Shown here in pieces: positions 29,937 through 39,492 of a stretch of DNA of 64,000 nt; position 1 is the stretch's first letter; the number at the start of each line of letters is the position of its first letter. The position numbers were made by a program, and so were the translations under genes. Under the pieces are notes generated by a model, which made no database searches, had not been told where the DNA came from, and was given only the letters and a program-made list of their open reading frames with translations. This DNA comes from Flavobacterium glaciei. GTDB taxonomy: Bacteria > Bacteroidota > Bacteroidia > Flavobacteriales > Flavobacteriaceae. Where the stretch lies: positions 325,489 to 389,488 of the forward strand of contig NZ_QQBA01000001.1 of NCBI RefSeq assembly GCF_003350545.1, given 5' to 3'.

Positions 29937-31646
29937 TTGAAATTCTCAACTATTTTAATATTCTTTCTAATTATTTGCCTCAATTGTTCGGCGCAAAATT
30001 TCCGATTATTAATATCAGGAAGCAACCCATTAGAAACAAAAACAATAGACTCACTGAAATACAATACAATTCATAAGAATACGAAATCAATTAGTGAAGA
30101 GGTCATCATACTTTCGAAGAAATTATCTGATGTAGGCTACATAGATAACTCCAACACTAAATTTAACAAAGTAGACGACTCAACTTATACCGCTTATTTT
30201 ACACTTGGAAAAAAAATCAAAACAATACATATATATATAGGTGAAAATTTAATTCTCGAAAATACAACTCAAACAAATAAAAAAAACGACACTATAAAAT
30301 TACCATATTCAGAAATTAATTCTTTTCTAATAAAGACCGTTCAGAAATTAGAACAAAATGGATTTGCGTTAGCAAGACTGAAATTAACAAACATTAAAAG
30401 AGCCGGAAATAGAATCCTTGCCGATTTAAAACTTGAATCCGACAAAAAAAGAACACTAAACTCCATAATTGTAAATTACACAGAAAGCAACCGATCAAGT
30501 AAATTTCCAAATGGACATTTAGCACAAATCAATAGGAAGTATAAAAACAATGTATTTAATCAGAAAATAGCGGACGAAATTTATAATGATTTTGAAAAAT
30601 TTGGATTTATTAACCAAGTTAAATATCCAGAAATTTTATTCACAGAAGACACTACAAAAGTTTACGTATATCTTGAAAATAAAAAATCAAATACTTTTGA
30701 TGGATTTGTTGGATTTTCAAACAATGAAAACAATACAATCAAACTGAACGGGTACTTAGACGTGAAACTCGAAAACATTTTGGGTTCCGGAGAACAATTA
30801 GCTGTTTATTGGAAAAGCGATGGGAATGATCAAAAAACATTTAATGCTAGTATTGAACTTCCTTATTTACGCAAAACTCCAATAGGGTTAAAAGCAGGAA
30901 TTCAATTATTTCGACAAGACAGTACTTTTCAAAACACAAAAACAACAATAGATCTAAGCTATTTTGCCAGTTATAATACCCGATTTTATTTGGGTTACCA
31001 AACAACAGAATCCAGCGACATTCAAAACTCAATAGACTCCTCAATAAGCGATTTTAGCAATTCATTTTTAACATCCAGTTTTAACTACACCAAAATTGAT
31101 ATAGGCAATTTGACTTTTCCGATAAAAACTCATGTATTTGTAACAGTAGGAACTGGAAAACGAGAAATCAACAATCAACTAGAAAACAACATAAAAAACA
31201 ATCAGTTTTATATAAACATTCAAGCTTCACACAATTTTAATTTGAATAAAAAGAACATCATAAATATAAATAGTCAGAATAACTTCCTACAAAGTAATAG
31301 TTATATTATTAACGAACTCTTTCGTTTTGGAGGATTTAATAGCATAAGAGGCTTTACAGAAAACAGCCTACAAGCACATTTCCAGACCTCACTTCTAACT
31401 GAATATCGATATATGCTCTCACCTAATCTATACATACATTCAATACTAGATTACTGCATTTACAAGAACAAATCAAATATCGAAAACAAAGGAAATAACG
31501 AGGCACTCTTAGGTCTAGGACTAGGATTTGGAATACAAACAAAAAATGGCCTATTAAAATTTGCTATAGCAAATGGAACCCCCAAAAACCAACAAATTGA
31601 ATTTTATAACACAATTGCACATATTAGTTATAATGTTAAATTTTAA
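29937..31646 (+). CDS. Omp85-family outer-membrane beta-barrel protein with POTRA-like N-terminus
   Basis: A 569-residue protein whose N-terminal signal peptide (MKFSTILIFFLIICLNCSAQ) is preserved only if translation starts at the TTG at 29937. Residues of about 25-230 resemble POTRA repeats. The second half is rich in alternating beta strands. FGGFNSIRGFTENSLQAHF contains the RGF motif of the Omp85 L6 loop, and the chain ends in Phe (ISYNVKF) like a beta-signal. This points to a TamA/BamA- or FhaC-like protein in the outer membrane. Its cargo is unknown. It lies 85 nt before a SusC gene on the same strand and may belong with it, but that is not certain. Confidence 0.72.
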   Translation: MKFSTILIFFLIICLNCSAQNFRLLISGSNPLETKTIDSLKYNTIHKNTKSISEEVIILSKKLSDVGYIDNSNTKFNKVDDSTYTAYFTLGKKIKTIHIYIGENLILENTTQTNKKNDTIKLPYSEINSFLIKTVQKLEQNGFALARLKLTNIKRAGNRILADLKLESDKKRTLNSIIVNYTESNRSSKFPNGHLAQINRKYKNNVFNQKIADEIYNDFEKFGFINQVKYPEILFTEDTTKVYVYLENKKSNTFDGFVGFSNNENNTIKLNGYLDVKLENILGSGEQLAVYWKSDGNDQKTFNASIELPYLRKTPIGLKAGIQLFRQDSTFQNTKTTIDLSYFASYNTRFYLGYQTTESSDIQNSIDSSISDFSNSFLTSSFNYTKIDIGNLTFPIKTHVFVTVGTGKREINNQLENNIKNNQFYINIQASHNFNLNKKNIININSQNNFLQSNSYIINELFRFGGFNSIRGFTENSLQAHFQTSLLTEYRYMLSPNLYIHSILDYCIYKNKSNIENKGNNEALLGLGLGFGIQTKNGLLKFAIANGTPKNQQIEFYNTIAHISYNVKF

Positions 31647-31730
31647 ATACAAAAAAAAATAGAGATTTATATATTAGGAAAATTAACAAATTATTATGAT
31701 GTTTGCGAGACTAATCCAAAATATTAAAAA

Positions 31731-34700
31731 ATGAAACTAAAGTTCAATGGAATCTTAGTACTATTAGTAGTACTTATGGCGCAACTAACTTTTGCGCAAG
31801 AAAGATCTGTTTCAGGTGTTGTTTCTGATAATGCAGGATTGCCTATACCAGGCGTGAGTGTATTAGTTAAAGGAACAAAGAATGGAACACAAACTGATTT
31901 TGATGGAAAATATTCTATCAAAGCTAGCCCAAATGAGACACTTGTATTTAGCTACATTGGTATGAAAAGCGAAGAGCTTCTCGCAAAATCAGCTAATTTA
32001 AATGTGAAAATGCAAAGTACTGCAATGGAGCTAGAAAGTGTTGTAATTACAGCTCAAGGTATCAAAAGAGAAAAAAAGGCTCTAGGTTATGCTGTGAGCG
32101 AGATAAAATCTGCCGATATTGAGCAAAGAGCAGAAGGAGATGTTGCAAGAGTTCTAACTGGAAAAGCATCTGGGGTTAATATTAACCAAACTAGTGGTAT
32201 TTCCGGATCTGGTACAAACATCAACATTCGTGGTTTAAACTCGATTTCAGGTAACACACAACCTTTATTTATTGTTGATGGTGTGCCTTTTGCAAGTGAC
32301 ACTAATGCATCAGGAAATTTCGCTGATGGAAACTCTGGTTCAAGTCGTTTTCTAGATTTAGACCCAAACAACATCGCAAACGTAAACATCCTTAAAGGAT
32401 ATGCAGCAACTACACTTTATGGTACTGCCGGTAGAAATGGAGTAATTTTAATTACAACAAAAGGTGGTGCAAATAAAAAAGGAGCTAAAAAGAACGAAAT
32501 AACAGTAAATCAATCTTTATTTTTTAATGAGATAGCTTCATTACCTGATTATCAAAACACATTTGGTAATGGATTTGATCAGACTTATGGAAATTTCTTT
32601 TCAAACTGGGGTCCAGGTTTTTATAAAGATGGCCTAGGTGGTTATGCTGCACAAGGTTCTAACATCGCAGCTGATGGTACCATATTACACCCTTACAGCA
32701 GAGCAAGTTTAGCAACTGTATTCCCAGAATATCAAGGACAAAGAATTCCTTTTGAAGCACGACCAAATAATGTTAAAGACTTTTTTAGAACTGGTGCTGT
32801 AATTAATACTAGCGTAAATTTAGCAGGAGCATCGGATGATGGCAACACCTCTTACAACTTCAACTTTGGAAATTTAAATGATGAAGGTTTTACACCAGGT
32901 AACGTTCTTAAAAGAACTTCTTTTAGTGCTGGTGGAATATCTAAATTAAGTAATAAATTTACTATCAGTGGAACAATGAACTTCTCAAGAACTGACTTTT
33001 TGACTCCTCCGGTAGCAAGAAGTAATGGTTCTGGTGTTGCAGGTGCTGGTTTATCTATTTTTGCTGATATCTTTTACACTCCACGAAATGTAGATTTGCA
33101 AAACTGGCCTTATCAACATCCAGTTACAGGTGAAAATTTAAGTTATCGTTCTGGAAATGATATTGTGAACCCATACTGGACACTTAATAACTCATCTGTA
33201 CGTCAAATTACAAATAGAACATTTGGTAATACGGCATTAAGTTATGATATCAATGACAATTTAAAATTAAACTATAGAGTTGGTTTCGATTTCTACAATG
33301 AGCGCAACAGTTCTTACACTAATGTTGGAGCACCTAGAGGACCAGTTTTAGGAAATTACAGAACTTTTGACAACAACAATTTAATTTGGGATCACAATAT
33401 AATGCTTAATGGTAATTACCAATTAACAGATAAAATTGGACTTAATTTCACAGCTGGAGCTACATCAAGATTTCAAGCTTATGATCGTCAAGGGGTAAAT
33501 AGTGTTGGGCAACTAATTTTTGGTGTACAAAGACACTATAACTTTACTACACAATCTCCAATACAATACTCTGAGAATAAAAATATTGTTGGTGTGTATG
33601 GCTTAGCAGAATTTGATTACGAAAAGTATTTGTATTTAAATTTATCAACTAGAACTGACTGGGTTTCTAATACTTTTATTAATAGCATCACTTATCCAGC
33701 AGGTAGTATCTCTTTCATCCCAACGGAAGCATTCGACAATTTAAAAAGTACTAATGGACTAAATTTCCTAAAATTAAGAGCAAGTTACGGAACATCAGCA
33801 GGTTTTGCAGATTCTTACCCAGTATCAAACAACTTAGATTTATCGGCTAGAGACTTCTCTGACGCTAATGGAGTTGTTAATCCTTCTCTACAAGCTAGTT
33901 CAAGATTAGGAAATGCAAATTTAAAACCAGAATTACTTTCAGAATATGAATTCGGTTTTGACTCTAAATTCTTTGATAACAGAATAGGATTAAACGCTTC
34001 TTATTTCTTAAGAACAACTAAAAACTTAATCACTGAAACCCCTATTGATCCTTCATCTGGTTTTTCTAGTATTTATACTAATATTGGAGAGTTAAGAGGT
34101 AATGGTATAGAAGTAGATTTAGATTTACACCTAGTAAAAAACAACGACAAAGGTTTCAATTGGGAATTGTCTTCTAACTTCTTTAAAGGAGAAATGATTG
34201 TAAAAGATCTAGGAGAGTTAGAAAGAATAACAATAGCTGGTTTTACTAATTTAGGTAACCAAGCTATAGAGGGAGAACAAATAGGTGTTATGGTTGGATC
34301 TAGAGTAAGAAGAGATGCTAATGGTAATTTTGTGGTTAACAGTGTTGGAGATTATGCTGTTGAAGCAGGACCTTTTATCATAGGTAATCCAAATCCTGAC
34401 TTTACATTAAATACTACAAACACTTTCTCTTATAAAAATATAAACTTAAACTTTTTGATAAGTTATGTAAGTGGTGGAGACGTATATTCTCAAACTACAG
34501 CAGCTTTATTAGGTAGAGGTTTGACAACAGACACAGTAGACAGACTACAATCATTTACTCTACCTGGTGTAAAAGAAGATGGCACACCAAACGATTTGCA
34601 AATTAACAACTCTACTTACTACTTTAATAACGTTGCATTTGGTCCTGATGAATTAAGTGTATATGATGGATCGGTAATTCGATTAAACGAAGTATCTTTA

Positions 34701-34922
34701 GGGTATAATTTCCCAGCAAAAATGATTGAAAGAACACCTTTTGGAAGCATCAGCTTCAGTGTTTCAGGATATAATCTTTACTATAATGCCTTCAATACTC
34801 CTAAAGGTGTAAACTTTGATCCAAACGTAGTTGGTACTGGAGTAGGTAATGGTAGAGGTTTTGATTTCTTAAACGGACCTAGCGGTAAAAGATATGGTTT
34901 TAGCATTAAAGCTACATTCTAA
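31731..34922 (+). CDS. SusC/RagA family TonB-linked outer-membrane transporter
   Basis: A 1063-residue protein that imports a large ligand through the outer membrane with energy from TonB. After a signal peptide (MKLKFNGILVLLVVLMAQLTFAQ cleaved near AQE) comes the carboxypeptidase-like regulatory domain (VSGVVSDNAGLPIPGVSVLV, TDFDGKYSIKAS) at about 24-105. The plug follows (GKASGVNINQTSG, INIRGLNSISGNTQPLFIVD, LYGTAGRNGVILITTKG) to about residue 245. The rest is the 22-strand barrel, ending KRYGFSIKATF. SusD lies 17 nt downstream. No glycoside hydrolase or other degradative gene accompanies the pair, so the substrate cannot be inferred. Confidence 0.95.
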   Translation: MKLKFNGILVLLVVLMAQLTFAQERSVSGVVSDNAGLPIPGVSVLVKGTKNGTQTDFDGKYSIKASPNETLVFSYIGMKSEELLAKSANLNVKMQSTAMELESVVITAQGIKREKKALGYAVSEIKSADIEQRAEGDVARVLTGKASGVNINQTSGISGSGTNINIRGLNSISGNTQPLFIVDGVPFASDTNASGNFADGNSGSSRFLDLDPNNIANVNILKGYAATTLYGTAGRNGVILITTKGGANKKGAKKNEITVNQSLFFNEIASLPDYQNTFGNGFDQTYGNFFSNWGPGFYKDGLGGYAAQGSNIAADGTILHPYSRASLATVFPEYQGQRIPFEARPNNVKDFFRTGAVINTSVNLAGASDDGNTSYNFNFGNLNDEGFTPGNVLKRTSFSAGGISKLSNKFTISGTMNFSRTDFLTPPVARSNGSGVAGAGLSIFADIFYTPRNVDLQNWPYQHPVTGENLSYRSGNDIVNPYWTLNNSSVRQITNRTFGNTALSYDINDNLKLNYRVGFDFYNERNSSYTNVGAPRGPVLGNYRTFDNNNLIWDHNIMLNGNYQLTDKIGLNFTAGATSRFQAYDRQGVNSVGQLIFGVQRHYNFTTQSPIQYSENKNIVGVYGLAEFDYEKYLYLNLSTRTDWVSNTFINSITYPAGSISFIPTEAFDNLKSTNGLNFLKLRASYGTSAGFADSYPVSNNLDLSARDFSDANGVVNPSLQASSRLGNANLKPELLSEYEFGFDSKFFDNRIGLNASYFLRTTKNLITETPIDPSSGFSSIYTNIGELRGNGIEVDLDLHLVKNNDKGFNWELSSNFFKGEMIVKDLGELERITIAGFTNLGNQAIEGEQIGVMVGSRVRRDANGNFVVNSVGDYAVEAGPFIIGNPNPDFTLNTTNTFSYKNINLNFLISYVSGGDVYSQTTAALLGRGLTTDTVDRLQSFTLPGVKEDGTPNDLQINNSTYYFNNVAFGPDELSVYDGSVIRLNEVSLGYNFPAKMIERTPFGSISFSVSGYNLYYNAFNTPKGVNFDPNVVGTGVGNGRGFDFLNGPSGKRYGFSIKATF

Positions 34923-34939
34923 AAATTTAATAAACAATT

Positions 34940-36601
34940 ATGAAAAAAATAATAAAAACAACAGGTTTACTTATTGCAATAATAAGTATGGTGACGTTTA
35001 CCTCATGTGAAACCACTGAACTAAATCTGACAGATGATCCAAATGCAGCTTCAGCAACAGCTGCTGATCCAGACTTACTTTTAAACAAAGTTCAAGTACA
35101 ATTTGCAGGTACTATGCAAAATTTTGGTACTGTAGGATCAGAAGTAAGTAGACTAAAATGGATGTTTGGTCGTAATTACCAAGATGATGCTTATAGTGCA
35201 AGTACATTCAATGGTGATTGGACAAGTTCGTATGCTGTTATTTTAAAAAATAATAGAATTATGAATCCTATAGCTGCTGAAAGAGGATTAACAAAACATA
35301 TCGCTATTGGGCAAGTAATTGAAGCTTACACTTTAATTACATTGGTAGATTTCTTTGGTGATATACCGTATAGTGAAGCACTAGACGTTAACAATTTAAA
35401 TCCTAAGCTTGATTCAGGGAAAGATGTTTACGAAGCGGCACTTGATTTATTAGACAAATCAATTGTTAATTTTAACGCATCTGCGACTTCAAATCCTAAA
35501 ATAGACTTTTACTATAACAAAAGTTGGGCTAAATGGATTAAACTAGCAAACACATTAAAACTAAAAATTTATTTGCAAACTAGATTAGTGGATGCAACTG
35601 CCATCAGTAAATTTAATGCTATAATAGCTACAGGTTCATTCATTGGAACTGGTGAAGACTTTGAATTCAACTGGGGTACAAGCAATGCAAATCCAGACTC
35701 CAGACATCCAGCATATGTTGAAAATTATACGCCTTCTGGTGTTGAAGCTGGATACCAAGCTAACTGGTTAATGAATGAAATGAAAAATGGTAAAACAACT
35801 CAAGACCCTAGAATGAGATACTATTTTTACAGACAAGTAAATACTGTTCCTGTAAACGAGCAAGATTTGAGATGTTCTGTAGAACCAGCACCTGCTCATT
35901 ATGACGCTGGTGGACACGTATATTGTAGAATAGATGCAGACCAAGGATATTGGGGAAGAGATCACGGAAATGATGAAGGTATACCAAATGACAGAACTAA
36001 AAGAACTGCTGTAGGAGTTTATCCTGCAGGTGGTAAATTCGATGACAATACATTTAGAGCAATCAATAATGTATCTTTCGGAGCGAATGGAGCAGGTACT
36101 ACTCCAATTGTTTTGGCTTCAACTGTAGATTTCTGGAGAGCAGAAGCAGCTTTATCACCAGGAGGAACTGGAGATGCAAGGTCTTTTATGACTGCCGGTA
36201 TTCAAAAATCTATAACTAAAGTTAGAGGATTTATAACTAGAGATAAAACAGCTATCACATCGTTTGCGCCTGCATTATCTGTTGACAACTTGTACATTAC
36301 TGCTGTTCAAGACAAATACGATGCTGCTGTTTCAAATGCTAATAAATTAGATGTTGTAATTACAGAATTCTTTATTTCTCTTTTCGGAAATGGTACAGAT
36401 GCTTACAATGCATACAGAAGAACTGGATTCCCAAGAAAAATGCAGCCAAATATTGATGAAAAAGCAGATGGATTCATCCGTTCTTTCTTATATCCTGCTG
36501 ATGTTACTGGAACGAATCCAAATATAAAACAAAAAGCAAAAGTAACGCAACGAGTGTTCTGGGATAACAACCCTGAAACTGGATTCCCAATTGGTAACTA
36601 A
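34940..36601 (+). CDS. SusD/RagB family surface lipoprotein (SusD-like 2 type)
   Basis: A 553-residue lid protein that caps the SusC barrel and binds ligand at the cell surface. The lipoprotein signal MKKIIKTTGLLIAIISMVTF precedes the lipidated Cys23 (TSC). The N-terminal region has DPNAASATAADPDLLLNKVQ, then helical TPR-like segments (YTLITLVDFFGDIPYSEALD, KWIKLANTLKLKIYLQTRLV). The end FWDNNPETGFPIGN is typical of the group. It lies between SusC (17 nt) and a small lipoprotein (13 nt), all on one transcript. Confidence 0.93.
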   Translation: MKKIIKTTGLLIAIISMVTFTSCETTELNLTDDPNAASATAADPDLLLNKVQVQFAGTMQNFGTVGSEVSRLKWMFGRNYQDDAYSASTFNGDWTSSYAVILKNNRIMNPIAAERGLTKHIAIGQVIEAYTLITLVDFFGDIPYSEALDVNNLNPKLDSGKDVYEAALDLLDKSIVNFNASATSNPKIDFYYNKSWAKWIKLANTLKLKIYLQTRLVDATAISKFNAIIATGSFIGTGEDFEFNWGTSNANPDSRHPAYVENYTPSGVEAGYQANWLMNEMKNGKTTQDPRMRYYFYRQVNTVPVNEQDLRCSVEPAPAHYDAGGHVYCRIDADQGYWGRDHGNDEGIPNDRTKRTAVGVYPAGGKFDDNTFRAINNVSFGANGAGTTPIVLASTVDFWRAEAALSPGGTGDARSFMTAGIQKSITKVRGFITRDKTAITSFAPALSVDNLYITAVQDKYDAAVSNANKLDVVITEFFISLFGNGTDAYNAYRRTGFPRKMQPNIDEKADGFIRSFLYPADVTGTNPNIKQKAKVTQRVFWDNNPETGFPIGN

Positions 36602-36614
36602 ATAAAAAACGATC

Positions 36615-37568
36615 ATGAAAAAAATAATTATTTCTTTATGTGTTTTACTATCTTCGACATTATTTTTCTCTTGTAGCGAAGGAGATAATCCGATAGATTA
36701 TGTATTAGAAAACACACAAAATGGTGGTGGAAATTTACGTACCATCAAAGTAGACAATCCAAGTATTGCTACAGGTGATGCAAACGCAAAATTCCAAGTA
36801 AATTTAGAAGTGCAGGATGCAAATGATGGTCAGAATACAGAACGAATTGATGTCTATGTTAGATTTATAGACAATTCAGCAGGTAATGGTAGTAATCCAA
36901 AAACTGAAGCTTTACTAAAATCAATTCCAGCTTCTGCATTTACAGCTGGTACGAGAGAACTACCTTTTGCAACTGTATCAGTATCTATTGCTGAACTTAA
37001 AACAAAGTTTGCTTTGACAGATTCGCAATACACTGGAGGAGATGTGTTTGTTATCAGATTGGCACAAGTTTTAAAAGATGGTAGAATTTTTACTAGAGCT
37101 AATTCTAACTCTAATATTGTAGGTGGAGCTTATTTTAATTCTCCATTTCAATACAATGCCAATGTGGTTTGTCCTATAACTGAAAGTTTAGCTGGAACGC
37201 ATACATTCGTGACAACAAATATGAAAGCTGCAGGTGCTGCTTGTGGAACATCCGTGTCTGGATCAGTAGTTTTTGGAGCAACGGCAACGCCTGGAGTATA
37301 TACAATAAGTGATTTATCATTTGGTATGTTCGGATCAAGTTGTTACGGAGACAATCCTGCTTTTAGCGCAAGTTCACGTGTAACATGGTTTTGTAGTAAC
37401 TTAATTGCAAGTGGAACTGATCAATATGGTGACTCTTATACATACACTATAGTAGCCGCTGCTGGTCCAACAATAACTATCAACTGGCGTAGTACATACA
37501 ACGATTCAGGAACAACAGTATTGACAAGACAAGGTGGAGCAAATTGGCCTACTGATTTTATGAGATAA
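36615..37568 (+). CDS. Surface lipoprotein of unknown function, in SusCD operon
   Basis: A 317-residue protein with a lipoprotein signal (MKKIIISLCVLLSSTLFFSC, Cys20). Two beta-rich halves can be discerned. The first (about 40-180) looks immunoglobulin-like, with IDVYVRFIDNSAG and IRLAQVLKDGRIFTRANSNS. The second, after CPITESLAGTHTFVTTNM, has further Cys residues and many aromatic and Gly residues, ending NWPTDFMR. It is the third gene after SusC and SusD and probably acts as an accessory ligand-binding protein. I do not recognise a named family. A good terminator follows. Confidence 0.75.
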   Translation: MKKIIISLCVLLSSTLFFSCSEGDNPIDYVLENTQNGGGNLRTIKVDNPSIATGDANAKFQVNLEVQDANDGQNTERIDVYVRFIDNSAGNGSNPKTEALLKSIPASAFTAGTRELPFATVSVSIAELKTKFALTDSQYTGGDVFVIRLAQVLKDGRIFTRANSNSNIVGGAYFNSPFQYNANVVCPITESLAGTHTFVTTNMKAAGAACGTSVSGSVVFGATATPGVYTISDLSFGMFGSSCYGDNPAFSASSRVTWFCSNLIASGTDQYGDSYTYTIVAAAGPTITINWRSTYNDSGTTVLTRQGGANWPTDFMR

Positions 37569-37589
37569 TCACATCCAATTAAAACATTG

Positions 37590-37622
37590 AAACCATCCTA
37601 TTTTTTAGGGTGGTTTTTTTTT
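37590..37622 (+). terminator. Rho-independent terminator of the SusCD operon
   Basis: AAACCATCCT pairs with AGGGTGGTTT (one wobble), followed by about twelve T residues. Confidence 0.88.
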
Positions 37623-37623
37623 A

Positions 37624-37631
37624 TATCTTTG
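37624..37631 (+). promoter_or_regulatory. Candidate -7 box (TATCTTTG) just before rlmB
   Basis: TATCTTTG ends 4 nt before the rlmB ATG and directly follows the T-run of the preceding terminator. If it is used, rlmB mRNA would be leaderless or nearly so. No -33 TTG is seen. Confidence 0.4.
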
Positions 37632-37635
37632 CAAC

Positions 37636-38370
37636 ATGGAAAAAGAACATCAAATATTTGGAATTAGAGCGATAATTGAAGCTATACAAGCAGGCGCAAC
37701 AGTAGATAAAGTATACATTCAGAAGGAAGCGAGCAGCGAACTAATGAAAGACTTAATGAAAGTGATGAAGCGCGGAAACATCAACTTTTCCTATGTTCCT
37801 GTTGAAAAACTAAACCGATTGACTCCTAACAATCATCAAGGTGCAGTAGCTACAATATCTCCAATTTCGTTTTTTGACTTAGAATCTTTGATAGAAACGG
37901 TAATCGAAAATGGTAAAAAACCTTTGTTTTTGATATTAGATCAAATATCTGATGCGCGTAATTTTGGTGCTATCATCAGAACTGCCGAATGTACTGGAGT
38001 AAATGGAATCATTGTTCAAAAAGCAGGATCAGCTCCTGTTAATGGCGATACTGTAAAAACATCTGCTGGAGCAGTTTTCAACATCCCAATTTGTAAAGTT
38101 GAACACATAAAGGACGCCATTTTTCTTTTACAAGCTAGTGGAATAAAAACTGTGGCTGCAACAGAAAAGACAGATCAAAATATTTATGACATTTCGTTAA
38201 ATGAACCTATTGCAATCATTATGGGTTCTGAGGATCGTGGTGTAAACCCGTCAGTCCTAAAAATTGTAGATGAAAAAGCAAAACTTCCAATGTTTGGTAC
38301 TATTGGTTCATTAAATGTATCTGTAGCTTGTGGCGCATTTTTATATGAAGCAGTGAGACAAAGATCTTAG
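37636..38370 (+). CDS. rlmB: 23S rRNA (guanosine(2251)-2'-O)-methyltransferase RlmB
   Basis: A 244-residue SPOUT-class RNA methyltransferase. The N-terminal substrate-binding domain starts KEHQIFGIRAIIEAIQAGAT. The catalytic SpoU domain shows FLILDQISDARNFGAIIRTA, AVFNIPICKVEH, IIMGSEDRGVNPSVLKIVD and the trefoil-knot end IGSLNVSVACGAFLYEAVRQ. All three SpoU motifs are intact. The family modifies the 23S peptidyl-transferase loop; the exact nucleotide is inferred from homologs. Confidence 0.92.
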   Translation: MEKEHQIFGIRAIIEAIQAGATVDKVYIQKEASSELMKDLMKVMKRGNINFSYVPVEKLNRLTPNNHQGAVATISPISFFDLESLIETVIENGKKPLFLILDQISDARNFGAIIRTAECTGVNGIIVQKAGSAPVNGDTVKTSAGAVFNIPICKVEHIKDAIFLLQASGIKTVAATEKTDQNIYDISLNEPIAIIMGSEDRGVNPSVLKIVDEKAKLPMFGTIGSLNVSVACGAFLYEAVRQRS

Positions 38371-38427
38371 ATTTCTACTTTTTAGATTTTAATAATATCA
38401 CACAATAATAAATCAATTGAAAATGAA

Positions 38428-39216
38428 TTAAGACTCCGGTTTTGATTCATTTTTTTCATTTGTTACAACTTCATAATTTACCTTCAAAACAGAAGTAAAG
38501 TATGTTGATGATTCCTCTAGTTCATCAAAAAATTCAAGTTTAGGTAAATCAACAAAATTACCATTAGCATCAAAACGCTGCATAAATTTATCATCAGAAG
38601 GATCGAAATCTGGATGTTCCCAATCATATTTTATGATTTTTTTATACTCAGGAGTTTTATAAATAAACGAAAGAATTAAACCTGTCATCAACCCTGCTAA
38701 ATGACCTTCCCAAGATATAGAATTTTCGCCTTGCACAGCTGGGGTAGGGAAAACATACCAGACCAACCCGCCATATACAACAATAACAGCAAGAGACAAT
38801 GCCACAAGACGACTATACTTTGTCTGAATACCTTTAAAAAAAACAAAACTAAAAAGTACATATATCAATCCGCTGGCACCGATATGATAATTATCTCTGC
38901 CGATGATCCAAGTAATAAATCCTGACAAAATAATCCCGTAACCGATGACGTGCAATGACTGTTTAGCATAAAAAAACTGCAAGGCAGCTAAAAGTATCAA
39001 TAGCGGAAAAGAATTATTATACAAATGTTTCATGTCTGCATGAATAAAAGGACTAAAAATAATCCCTTGTAAACCTGAAATAGTTCGAGGGTAAATACCG
39101 TTTTGAATAAAGTCAAAATCAAACCTGATTTCAAGCCAAAAGACAAACCACAGCGACACCACAAAAAAAAGAGGTAGTCCAATAACTGCATTGGTGAATT
39201 TGAAATGTTTATCCAT
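38428..39216 (-). CDS. Rhomboid family intramembrane serine protease
   Basis: A 262-residue membrane protein with about six helices. The catalytic dyad is visible as Ser115 in HIGASGLIYVLFSF and His172 in WEGHLAGLMTGLIL. The oxyanion-region HxxxN pattern is present in HADMKHLYNNSF (His64, Asn68). The cytoplasmic C-terminal tail of about 70 residues is acidic. Substrates are unknown. The gene is monocistronic, and a repeat copy lies in the divergent gap to rarA. Confidence 0.88.
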   Translation of the reverse strand: MDKHFKFTNAVIGLPLFFVVSLWFVFWLEIRFDFDFIQNGIYPRTISGLQGIIFSPFIHADMKHLYNNSFPLLILLAALQFFYAKQSLHVIGYGIILSGFITWIIGRDNYHIGASGLIYVLFSFVFFKGIQTKYSRLVALSLAVIVVYGGLVWYVFPTPAVQGENSISWEGHLAGLMTGLILSFIYKTPEYKKIIKYDWEHPDFDPSDDKFMQRFDANGNFVDLPKLEFFDELEESSTYFTSVLKVNYEVVTNEKNESKPES

Positions 39217-39327
39217 GAATAACGAAATATTTTATGTTTTGATTCTAATTCAAATACTTGTCCAAAAAAAATTTAATGCTATTTTGTCATAAAACTTACA
39301 AAAAAAATAAATAAACCACCAAATTCC

Positions 39328-39430
39328 TAGCCCAGATGATCTCGAAGTCTCGGGAGGCATCCTTTTTTTCTCGCTATAATAACGAGATATAAAAATATAG
39401 TATATCCCGAAACTTCGGGAGAAACAGCTC
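39328..39430 (+). repeat. Dispersed intergenic repeat, copy C, with two hairpins
   Basis: The left end TAGCCCAGATGATCTCGAAG and GGCATCCTTTTTTT match the other copies. Inside are a TCTCG/CGAGA hairpin (39369-39387) and TCCCGAA-AC-TTCGGGA (39405-39420). The right end is degraded (GAAACAGCTC). It lies between the divergent rhomboid gene and rarA. Confidence 0.65.
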
Positions 39431-39492
39431 ATAAAAAACAAACTTTACCCTAAGCAAACTGTTGCAAATTAAAAAAACTGTAATTTTACGCA

